From: Bacteroidetes bacterium UBA7368
GTDB lineage: Bacteria; Bacteroidota; Rhodothermia; Rhodothermales; UBA10348
Length of the DNA stretch: 10,056 nt
NCBI GenBank assembly: GCA_002469915.1
Contig: DKOG01000080.1
Coordinates: forward strand, 1 to 10,056
Direction: 5' to 3'
Shown: positions 1 through 6,359 of the stretch, one piece after another
Layout of the letters: each line of letters starts with the position of its first letter
How positions within the stretch are numbered: the stretch's first letter is position 1
Position numbers and translations under genes: made by a program
The notes under the pieces: generated by a model
Told to the model about the DNA's origin: nothing
What the model saw: only the letters and a program-made list of their open reading frames with translations
The model's database searches: none

Positions 1-1388
1 AAGACTTCGCCTCTATCCGGAGAGATGACTTCGACGTCCGGATAAAAGAATTTAATATTGTCCGCCATCCACTCACGGGCCTTAGTCTCTCCGTGAACGA
101 GAACAATCTTTTTGGGCTGCAAAACATCCACAAGATATAGCAGATCTCTTCGGTGGCTGTGACCACTGAACCGGAACCGATCTACATCGCAGTTTGCTGC
201 CTGAGGACCACGACCTTTATTGATGGTCACTTCGGTGCCTTTCCCCTTCTCGCGTGCTTCAAGTAGCAGCGCAGCAGGTGAGTCTTCCCTAGCATATCCC
301 ACTAAGAAAACGCCATTTTTCTCGTTTTCTACGATCTTTTGGGCAATCTTGTTTGAAATGGTTCTTTCGAACATCATTCCGCTACCCACGGCAATGATAC
401 AGGGAGTCTTGAGCGCTTCAACCAGTCCATTTTCTGAACGAGGTAACCGTTTCTGAGGTACGCCATACACCTGAAACTCCTCGTTTAGCCGAGGTGTGTT
501 GAAGCGCGATTTGTCGTACACATCAGATATCGCACGCATCATACCAGCGGTATACACCGGTACGTTCTCGTCGATTAAACCTCGTGATTTAAATCGATCC
601 ACGAGTGCGATCATTTCCTGACCACGACCCAATGCAAACACGGGCAACAATACACAACCACCTTTCTTGAGAACCTTGGCCATCGCCTTTCCAAGACGCT
701 TTTCCTCTGCTTTCCGATCAAAATTCTCTGACTCAGCATCTGCACCTAACGTGGACTCTAAAAGGAGAACATCTACGGGATCATCTGGATACGAAGCACC
801 AGGAATGATGGTTTGGTTTCTCAGTCCGGTATCGCCGGTGTAGAAAAGGGTGCGCTCCTTTCCTTCTTCCATCCAAGAAAGATGCACACCTACGGAGCCA
901 AGAACGTGTCCTGCGTCGTAAAATTCTCCCTCTACAGCATACCCCCCTTTCAGTCCGGTCAGATCAATACCCGTTTCCAGATCATGAGAGAGATACAAGT
1001 AAGAACACGCTTCTACATCCTCCTCGGCGAACAGTGGATCTGCCGTCGTGGAACCTTCATTCAGCTTCTTGCGCTGCAGACGTGCTGAAGCAGGAAGCAG
1101 AATATCCGACAGCGTTCGCGTTGCGCCGGACATGTGCACGTGCGCGTGAGGAAACTTCCGAACCACTACAGGTAACGACCCGAGATGGTCATGGTGAGCA
1201 TGGGTAACGATGATGTGATCTACTGGCCAATCTGACTTGGCATCAATACGCTGGAGATCCGGGACACTCGCCGCTCCCTCCTGCTCAGGATCAGACCCTG
1301 CATCTAACAGGATGCCTGTTCCGTCAATCTTTACGTAGTGGCAACTAGCCCCGATTTCTTCGGACGCGCCAAGGGAAGCATATATCAT
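1..1388 (-). CDS. Beta-CASP metallo-beta-lactamase RNase-like protein, C-terminus cut by window edge
   Basis: This is a probable metal-dependent ribonuclease or RNA-processing protein of the MBL / beta-CASP / RMMBL family (CPSF73-like, YsgC/YhfI-type bacterial members); 462 residues are visible and the frame is still open at the left edge. Seen in the translation: the zinc motif HAHHDH at residues 63-68, a further metal-ligand His in GHVLGS (about 161), YTGDTG (Asp about 186), the LEST acid of beta-CASP motif A (about 211), PVFALGRGQE (about 249-258), SGHSHRRDL (about 408-416), and LVHGE near residue 432, which is typical of the RMMBL domain. A TGA codon directly abuts the ATG (TGAATG), so translation cannot begin further upstream in this frame; no strong ribosome site is visible. 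The gene follows the transaldolase after 21 bases on the same strand, so cotranscription is likely. The family is secure; the actual RNA substrate is unknown. Only the last few tens of residues should be missing. Confidence 0.9.
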   Translation of the reverse strand, partial: MIYASLGASEEIGASCHYVKIDGTGILLDAGSDPEQEGAASVPDLQRIDAKSDWPVDHIIVTHAHHDHLGSLPVVVRKFPHAHVHMSGATRTLSDILLPASARLQRKKLNEGSTTADPLFAEEDVEACSYLYLSHDLETGIDLTGLKGGYAVEGEFYDAGHVLGSVGVHLSWMEEGKERTLFYTGDTGLRNQTIIPGASYPDDPVDVLLLESTLGADAESENFDRKAEEKRLGKAMAKVLKKGGCVLLPVFALGRGQEMIALVDRFKSRGLIDENVPVYTAGMMRAISDVYDKSRFNTPRLNEEFQVYGVPQKRLPRSENGLVEALKTPCIIAVGSGMMFERTISNKIAQKIVENEKNGVFLVGYAREDSPAALLLEAREKGKGTEVTINKGRGPQAANCDVDRFRFSGHSHRRDLLYLVDVLQPKKIVLVHGETKAREWMADNIKFFYPDVEVISPDRGEV

Positions 1389-1409
1389 TCAAGCTATCCG
1401 GAAAGAGGA

Positions 1410-2084
1410 TTAACCAACACCATTCGACGTGTTGGCAGAGGCTTCATAGGCCTTCCAGTCACTCAAGAATTTTTCCAGTCCACTATCTGTCAGTGGGTGT
1501 TTGATCAACTGACCAATCACGTTGAAAGGAATAGTTGCTACATCTGCACCGACCAGAGCGGCCTCAACTACATGCATCGGATGACGAATCGAAGCCGCCA
1601 GTACCTGTGTTTGGTACCCGAAGTTGGAGTAAATGGTCACAATTTGGTCGATAAGATCGATGCCGGAAGTTGAAATATCATCTAGTCGTCCAATGAAGGG
1701 ACTGATGTAGGTTGCTCCAGCTTTGGCCGCTACCAGGGCTTGAGTAGCTGAAAAACAAAGCGTGCAATTGGTCTTGATGCCTTTGTCCGAAAGGGACCGA
1801 ATGGCTTTAATACCATCTGCAATCAAAGGCACTTTGATGACTACGTTGTCATGAATCTGGGCTAACTCTGCCGCCTCAGACATCATTCCGTCATAATCTG
1901 TCGAAACCACTTCCGCAGACACATCTCCATCGACGATATCGCAAATTTTCGCGATGTGAGCATGGAAATCTGAACCTCCAACCTTTCTCATTAAGGAAGG
2001 ATTGGTTGTAACTCCATCCAGCACGCCCATTTCATTGGCTTCGCGGATTTCATTTAGGTCTGCAGTGTCGATGAAAAACTTCAT
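1410..2084 (-). CDS. tal: Transaldolase, short FSA/TAL subfamily
   Basis: A cytosolic 224-residue class I aldolase-fold enzyme of the short transaldolase/fructose-6-phosphate aldolase family, which moves dihydroxyacetone units between sugar phosphates in the non-oxidative pentose phosphate pathway. Visible active-site residues are Asp6 (FIDTAD), Thr26 and Asn28 (TTNPS), the Schiff-base Lys84 in VVIKVPL, Thr108, and Ser165 and Arg167 (AASIRHP). At the two positions known to separate the activities, it has Glu58 (SAEV, where E. coli FsaA has Gln59) and Phe130 (SPFIGR, where FsaA has Tyr131). Both are the transaldolase state, so I call transaldolase and not aldolase. Length is normal for the family (about 215-225). 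The ATG at 2084 begins the canonical MKFFIDTAD and has no visible Shine-Dalgarno. It heads a probable two-gene unit with the beta-CASP gene downstream. The Ser/Asn-rich tail after about residue 214 is not conserved in the family. Confidence 0.95.
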   Translation of the reverse strand: MKFFIDTADLNEIREANEMGVLDGVTTNPSLMRKVGGSDFHAHIAKICDIVDGDVSAEVVSTDYDGMMSEAAELAQIHDNVVIKVPLIADGIKAIRSLSDKGIKTNCTLCFSATQALVAAKAGATYISPFIGRLDDISTSGIDLIDQIVTIYSNFGYQTQVLAASIRHPMHVVEAALVGADVATIPFNVIGQLIKHPLTDSGLEKFLSDWKAYEASANTSNGVG

Positions 2085-2127
2085 TTGGATCGAAATGAGA
2101 TTGGTTTGACAGTTGAAGAATCACGAT

Positions 2128-2139
2128 TTGATATATCAA
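2128..2139. repeat. 12-base perfect palindrome TTGATATATCAA upstream of tal
   Basis: TTGATA is followed directly by its reverse complement TATCAA. The site lies 44-55 bases upstream of the tal start and overlaps the candidate -10 element, a position where a dimeric repressor could act. AT-rich palindromes of this length also arise by chance, so the operator role is only inferred. Confidence 0.3.
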
Positions 2140-2157
2140 TCGAATCGAGACTTTCAA
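2130..2157 (-). promoter_or_regulatory. Candidate promoter for the tal / beta-CASP unit
   Basis: On the minus strand TTGAAA (2157-2152) is followed after 16 bases by TATATC (2135-2130), roughly 45 bases before the tal start codon. This resembles a sigma-70 type -35/-10 pair with slightly short spacing. If correct, the leader would be about 40 bases long. The -10 half lies inside a 12-base palindrome (2128-2139). This is pattern matching only. Bacteroidota often use a different -33/-7 promoter, and I see no clear match to that here. Confidence 0.3.
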
Positions 2158-2187
2158 TGTAATCAAGTAATGGTCCAGCCCCAACGT

Positions 2188-2209
2188 CATGATGTGATAA
2201 ACTCATGAT
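2188..2209. repeat. Direct repeat of TCATGAT, 15-base period
   Basis: TCATGAT occurs at 2188-2194 and again at 2203-2209; each contains the palindrome TCATGA. The 15-base start-to-start period is not a whole helical turn. A role as paired binding sites is possible but weak. Confidence 0.2.
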
Positions 2210-2321
2210 TTGGAGCGCTCACCAACCAAAGAGTGTATTGACCCCATTCATTCGCGTTCGGAGCGAATATAAATTGCTCAGAATGATGTCCTTCCCCGAT
2301 AAATCTCTGCTACTTCTGGCG

Positions 2322-2414
2322 TCAAGCAATATTTCCAATTATAGCAAATAGAACAAAAACAGCGACCAGTATTACAGCGGCTGTAATCAGCTGTTTCTTG
2401 AGCTTATAATTCAT
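2322..2414 (-). CDS. Small single-span membrane protein, 30 residues, unknown function
   Basis: A 30-residue open frame starting MNYKLKKQ and followed by about 22 nearly uninterrupted hydrophobic residues (LITAAVILVAVFVLFAIIG), ending in NIA and TGA. The Lys-rich head before a single helix predicts an inner-membrane protein with its N-terminus in the cytosol by the positive-inside rule. GAGGT (2425-2421) sits six bases before the ATG, a better ribosome site than either neighbouring long gene has, which is the main reason to believe it is translated. The ribosome site lies within a tiny 7-codon frame (2440-2417: MMKRKEV then TAG) that ends just before the ATG and might couple to it. I do not recognise the family; small regulatory membrane peptides and type I toxin peptides look like this. 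It is transcribed towards tal, so it could lie on the same transcript. Confidence 0.55.
   Translation of the reverse strand: MNYKLKKQLITAAVILVAVFVLFAIIGNIA
2371..2387. repeat. 17-base palindrome ATTACAGCGGCTGTAAT inside the small membrane gene
   Basis: Two perfect 8-base arms (ATTACAGC / GCTGTAAT) flank a single central G. It lies within codons 10-15 of the 30-residue frame, covering the start of the hydrophobic segment. As RNA the loop would be too tight for all eight pairs to form, so a DNA-binding site is the more natural reading, though it may be accidental. Confidence 0.35.
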
Positions 2415-2613
2415 AACTATACCTCTTTTCTTTTCATCATGGTCACGTTTTAGAAGCATAGTTGCAAGGAAAATCTGCAGAATGACTCCATAGGGCACAA
2501 ATTCGCCCCCTTTACCCCTTCACATGTCTAGCGCCCTCTCTCTCGTACAACACTGTTCGATAATGCCCGTAGCGAGCAAGAGAGGACGAATCTTGTCTAT
2601 ATTTCTTCTTCCA

Positions 2614-2627
2614 CCTTTTCGAAAAGG
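2614..2627. repeat. 14-base perfect palindrome CCTTTTCGAAAAGG upstream of the DUF5916 gene
   Basis: The two 7-base arms CCTTTTC and GAAAAGG are exact reverse complements with no spacer. The site ends 61 bases before the ATG at 2689, a sensible place for an operator in the promoter or leader of that gene. A short TGGG-GAAA-CCCA hairpin follows about ten bases later. The binding protein is not known. Confidence 0.4.
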
Positions 2628-2688
2628 ACGTTTGGGGAAACCCACCGCCATCGGTTCATCCACTTCTTAAAGCCAACCTCGAGAAAAC

Positions 2689-5055
2689 ATGTTTCCCGCC
2701 TCTTTAAGATGCCTAATTGCAGGCACTCTATTATTCCTCGCGACTGGTTCTGTATCGGCTGCATCCACTGAGCCAGATCCAAACGAATCACAGATCCCCA
2801 GAATTGAAGGTGCTGAACTAGTCGTCGATGGCGTGCTATCAGAAGGTGTCTGGTCTCGTGCCCTTTCAATGACCGGCTTCACCGACTATCTGCCAGTAGA
2901 TGGACGTTCGGCTCAAGATTCTACACAGGTTCTCGTTTGGTACTCCCCGACCGCCATTCACTTCGGTATCCGGGCGTATGAATCGCATGGTGAGGTCAGA
3001 GCTACACTTGCAGACCGAGATAAAATTGCAGGTGACGATCAAGTCATGATCTTGTTGGACACTTACAATGACCAGCGACAAGCATTTATGTTTGCGGTCA
3101 ATCCTTTTGGCCAACAGGGAGACGGCATTTTCAGAGATGCATCTGGCGAGAGTCGAAATAGCAGCGCCCCTTTTTCCATCGACAACAGTCCAGACTTTCT
3201 ATTTGAGTCCAAAGGCCGACTCACGGAGTATGGCTTTGAGGTTGAAGTAACGATTCCCTTCAAGAGCCTGAGATACCAGAGTGCATTTACGCAGGACTGG
3301 GGATTCAACGTGATGCGAGTCGTGCGACACTCTGGGTATACGTCTACGTGGACCCCTTCCCAACTGGACAATGCATCTTTCATGTCCCAAAACGGATTAC
3401 TTCGCGAGCTCACAGATCTACGACGCGGTCTAGTACTCGACATCAATCCAGAATTGACAGGAGCTATGAATCGAGCAGGTGGGACAGATTCCAAGTTTGA
3501 TGCTCAAGCCAGAGATCCACTAGGAATGAATGTTCGTTGGGGAATCACCAATAATCTTACCCTGAATGGGACCTTCAACCCTGATTTTTCACAAGTTGAA
3601 GCGGATGTTGCTCAAATTCAGTTCGATCCACGCCAGGCTGTATACGTACCTGAAAAGCGCCCCTTTTTCCTTGACGGAATTGAATTATTTCAGTCACCCG
3701 CTCAACTGATTTATACACGACGCATTTCTAATCCACTAAACGCCATAAAGCTGACGGGGAAACGTGGTAACACCAATATTGGGGTAATCTCAGCCATTGA
3801 CAATGCTGAGCTTTACCTCACAGACCTCGACCCCGTTTATTTTAATGCTGTTCGATTGCGGCGAGATCTTTCTGGACAAAACACGGTCGGACTCGTCTAC
3901 ACAGACAAGGTGGACGGGGAACACTGGAATCGTGTAGCAGCTGTAGATGGGCGCTTGACCTTTGCAGAGATCTATTCATTCACCTATCAAACGGGGATGA
4001 GTTTCACGAAAGATACGGGCACCTCGACGAATGGAGGAAGTGTCGATTCTGCGCCTATGTGGACAATGAATGCTCGGGCTTCGGGACGCAAATACGGTGG
4101 TTCCATCTCATCATCAGGAGTCCATGGCCGATTTAATGCAGAATCTGGATTCATCAATCGAACCGGAATCGTGCATTGGAATATTCAACCCCACCGTCGC
4201 TGGTTTGGCGACGAAGGAGACCTGATGCAATCGTGGCAGCTTGGTTTCACGCTAGACGGGACTTGGGACTATGACCGTTTTACGGCAGGAAATGGACCGA
4301 ACGACCGAAAACTGCACTTCAATTCCAACCTGAGTTTTCGGGGGGGATGGAGCGCCAATACGTCTGTGTTTTACGAGTCATTCAAAATGCCTACGGGTCT
4401 TTATGACAACTACTACATTGAAAACCAAACCAATGGAGTAGCCACCGATACAACCGCTTTTGTGGGCGTAGACCGTTTGATTAATCTTGGCTTTTGGTCG
4501 TCGATCTCAACCCCTCGCCTGAATAATTTCTCGGGTAATATATTTCTCGTAGGCGGCGTAGATGACAACTTCAACGAGTGGGCACGAGCAGACATTTACT
4601 TCATTACGCTTACCCTGAATTACAATCCTACCGACCAACTCCGATTCAATCTGCTGTATAACCATCAGCAATATGTCCGACATTCGGATAAAAGCACGGT
4701 TTCCATGCGTCGCGTGCCACGGCTAAAAGCAGAATACCAGGTATCCCCTTCCCTATTTGTGCGATTAGTTGGGCAATATGATTCGTTTTTGAGGGACACC
4801 TTGCGTGATGATTCTCGAACGAATGATCCCATCTTGATCCGGGACCCTGCCTCTGGCGAGTTTCGTCGTACGCAGAGCTTCCGTTCCAATCAATTCCGTG
4901 TGGACTGGCTAGTCTCGTATCGCCCAAACCCGGGTACCGTCATGTTCGTTGGATATGGGAATTCCTCTAGGGAAACCAACACGTATCGATTCAAGGATCT
5001 CCAACGCCTCAACGACGGGTTCTTCATGAAGCTCAGCTACGTATTCCGCGTCTGA
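2689..5055 (+). CDS. Secreted CBM9-like / DUF5916 protein, predicted outer-membrane barrel
   Basis: A 788-residue protein with a Sec signal peptide (hydrophobic stretch about 8-22, likely cut after VSA at residue 24). Residues about 38-240 match the CBM9-like domain: VVDGVLSEGVW (45-55), RDKIAGDDQVMILLDTYND (110-128), and YGFEVEVTIPFKSLRY (181-196). The remainder is the DUF5916 region, with its hallmark NPDFSQVEAD (297-306) and PEKRPFFLDG (321-330), then aromatic, alternating strands to the C-terminus (FMKLSYVFRV), which suggests an outer-membrane beta-barrel. The function of DUF5916 proteins is not established; the N-terminal domain suggests sugar or glycan contact, which is inference. An in-frame TAA at 2668-2670 means translation must start after it, and ATG 2689 is the first candidate; it has no clear ribosome site. 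The gene stands alone on the plus strand, with its 3' end overlapping argH by 19 bases tail to tail. Confidence 0.88.
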   Translation: MFPASLRCLIAGTLLFLATGSVSAASTEPDPNESQIPRIEGAELVVDGVLSEGVWSRALSMTGFTDYLPVDGRSAQDSTQVLVWYSPTAIHFGIRAYESHGEVRATLADRDKIAGDDQVMILLDTYNDQRQAFMFAVNPFGQQGDGIFRDASGESRNSSAPFSIDNSPDFLFESKGRLTEYGFEVEVTIPFKSLRYQSAFTQDWGFNVMRVVRHSGYTSTWTPSQLDNASFMSQNGLLRELTDLRRGLVLDINPELTGAMNRAGGTDSKFDAQARDPLGMNVRWGITNNLTLNGTFNPDFSQVEADVAQIQFDPRQAVYVPEKRPFFLDGIELFQSPAQLIYTRRISNPLNAIKLTGKRGNTNIGVISAIDNAELYLTDLDPVYFNAVRLRRDLSGQNTVGLVYTDKVDGEHWNRVAAVDGRLTFAEIYSFTYQTGMSFTKDTGTSTNGGSVDSAPMWTMNARASGRKYGGSISSSGVHGRFNAESGFINRTGIVHWNIQPHRRWFGDEGDLMQSWQLGFTLDGTWDYDRFTAGNGPNDRKLHFNSNLSFRGGWSANTSVFYESFKMPTGLYDNYYIENQTNGVATDTTAFVGVDRLINLGFWSSISTPRLNNFSGNIFLVGGVDDNFNEWARADIYFITLTLNYNPTDQLRFNLLYNHQQYVRHSDKSTVSMRRVPRLKAEYQVSPSLFVRLVGQYDSFLRDTLRDDSRTNDPILIRDPASGEFRRTQSFRSNQFRVDWLVSYRPNPGTVMFVGYGNSSRETNTYRFKDLQRLNDGFFMKLSYVFRV

Positions 5056-6359
5056 CCCTGAAGTCTAGATCTGACGCCTGATGAGTCCGTTCTACCGGGC
5101 GTTCCGGACGTTTTATACACCTCGGTAAGACTTAAATCGGCTTGATGGGCCCATGCGTCTTTTTGTTCGGCGGCTGCTTTGTAGGCATCCCTGAAAGGAA
5201 CTCCTGAGGCTACATTCATGAGCGCTACAGCCGTTGCAAAGAGAGCGGGGTCTTTGGACCCATTTAGACGATCAAGGTCAAAGGTCATCCCCTCAACAAG
5301 TCCACGTGCGGCTTCCATCAGGTCTGAGGTAATCAAAACCGATTTCATGACCGCTGCCTTGGTCAGCTGAAGATCTCGGTGATACCCTGACGGTAGATTG
5401 GCAGGTACCCCAATGAGCACCTGCATTTCGCCTGAAAGCCGATGCATGGTTGCCCGAGCAAGTTCGGCGATATCTGGATTCTTTTTTTGAGGCATGATGC
5501 TACTTCCCGTCGTCATTACGTCAGAAAGTTGAACAAATCCGAATTCGGAGGAAGCATACAGCACGATATCGGATGCGAGTCGATTAATCGTTGCAGCCCC
5601 CTGCAACAATGCGTGCACGACCTGCAGTTCGTATTTGCCACGGCTCATCTGCACGGCCGTTACGTTTTCCTGAATCCCTCGAAAGCCAAGCTGCGCAGCG
5701 ACCTCCTCGCGCGGGAGATCTACATACGGGATACCATACCCTGCTCCGCTACCTAGAGGCGAGACATTAATCCGGTTACTAGCCTCACTCAGTATTTCCA
5801 TGTCATCCAAAAGACACTCTGCATATCCAAGAGCCCACAACGCGACAGTAGAAGGCATAGCCCGCTGGGTATGCGTATATCCTGGAAGAAACGTTTCTTG
5901 ATGCTCATCGGAAAGATCAGCGAGCGCTTCAACGAGTTCAGCCATTTGATCTGAAAGATCTTCCATCTGATGTCTCAGCCACAACCGCAAGGCAGCTAGC
6001 ACCTGGTCATTTCGAGAACGACCCGTGTGAATCTTTTTACCGATATCTCCCACTTTCGCCGTCAGGTATCGCTCGATTATGGTATGGCAGTCTTCATCCT
6101 CGACTGAAATCACGATTTCACCCTTCTCAATCGCGTCACCTAATTCAGAAAATGCGATGTCTAAATATGAGAGCTCTTCTTGCGTGATTATTCCAGCCGT
6201 TACGAGTCCAGAGGCATGCGCCAGTGAAGCTGCAGCGTCAAACGGAAGTAGCATAGTATCCCAAACAGGATCATCACCCACTGTAAAACGGGTGACCCAG
6301 GAAGCAGCTTCCGTTCCCTTGAACCAAATGGGTTGATCAGAAGAAGTTTGTTCAGACAT
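5037..6359 (-). CDS. argH: Argininosuccinate lyase
   Basis: A cytosolic homotetrameric enzyme that splits argininosuccinate into arginine and fumarate, the last step of arginine synthesis. It belongs to the fumarase/aspartase superfamily and has 440 residues, close to the usual 440-470. Visible motifs are TGRSRNDQ (112-119), GYTHTQRAMPST with the conserved His163, and the signature GSSIMPQKKNPD (285-296), whose Ser pair holds the catalytic serine. The ATG at 6359 is the first in frame and overlaps the argE stop by eight bases (ATGTCTGA); a TTG twelve bases upstream is open but has no support. There is no Shine-Dalgarno before it; instead the mRNA carries a pyrimidine-rich copy of the 16S tail (6384-6370), so translation probably depends on coupling to argE. 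The last 17 or so residues (GTPGRTDSSGVRSRLQG...) look unconserved and basic, and the stop lies inside the opposing DUF5916 gene. It is the last gene of the visible arginine cluster. Confidence 0.95.
   Translation of the reverse strand: MSEQTSSDQPIWFKGTEAASWVTRFTVGDDPVWDTMLLPFDAAASLAHASGLVTAGIITQEELSYLDIAFSELGDAIEKGEIVISVEDEDCHTIIERYLTAKVGDIGKKIHTGRSRNDQVLAALRLWLRHQMEDLSDQMAELVEALADLSDEHQETFLPGYTHTQRAMPSTVALWALGYAECLLDDMEILSEASNRINVSPLGSGAGYGIPYVDLPREEVAAQLGFRGIQENVTAVQMSRGKYELQVVHALLQGAATINRLASDIVLYASSEFGFVQLSDVMTTGSSIMPQKKNPDIAELARATMHRLSGEMQVLIGVPANLPSGYHRDLQLTKAAVMKSVLITSDLMEAARGLVEGMTFDLDRLNGSKDPALFATAVALMNVASGVPFRDAYKAAAEQKDAWAHQADLSLTEVYKTSGTPGRTDSSGVRSRLQGQTRNT
5085..5114 (+). terminator. 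Weak candidate terminator after the DUF5916 gene, inside argH
   Basis: GTCCG (5085-5089) and CGGAC (5105-5109) can pair around a 15-base loop, followed by GTTTT (5110-5114). An alternative small stem is CCGG-GCGTT-CCGG (5095-5107). The stem is short and the T-run has only four bases. The site begins about 30 bases after the stop at 5055 and lies within the antisense of argH codons, which would constrain it. Confidence 0.25.

Larger units (their letters stand above)
2085..2688. other. Gene-poor region between divergent tal and the DUF5916 gene
   Basis: This 604-base stretch separates the minus-strand tal from the plus-strand barrel gene. I find one convincing small gene in it (2322-2414, minus), four palindromes or dyads (2128-2139, 2250-2268, 2371-2387, 2614-2627) and a candidate tal promoter. 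The dyad at 2250-2268 is ATTCGC, seven bases, GCGAAT, with no T-run after it on either strand, so it is not an obvious intrinsic terminator. Upstream of the barrel gene, TATATTTC at 2598-2605 is a one-mismatch match to the Bacteroidota -7 element (TAnnTTTG), but no -33 partner is seen at the usual distance. No tRNA or known riboswitch was recognised. Confidence 0.6.

Noticed and set aside
220..1088. Plus-strand open frames at 220-456 and 813-1088.
   Set aside because: They lie opposite a well-conserved beta-CASP MBL coding region with all its motifs and have no recognisable domain, so they are antisense shadows.
2106..2135. Plus-strand TTGACA (2106-2111) as the -35 of a promoter towards the barrel gene.
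   Set aside because: The -10 region at the right spacing (TGATAT) is poor and the leader would be over 500 bases long.
2283..2351. A 22-codon plus-strand frame (MMSFPDKS...) in the intergenic region.
   Set aside because: It has no ribosome site, no hydrophobic or other structured pattern, and partly overlaps the better-supported small minus-strand gene.
5078..5114. CTGATGAGTCCG...CGGACG on the plus strand resembles a hammerhead ribozyme core.
   Set aside because: The CTGATGA box and a stem II-like pairing are present, but the required GAAA after stem II is replaced by GTTTT and no stem I/III partners or cleavage triplet are evident. It also lies within argH.
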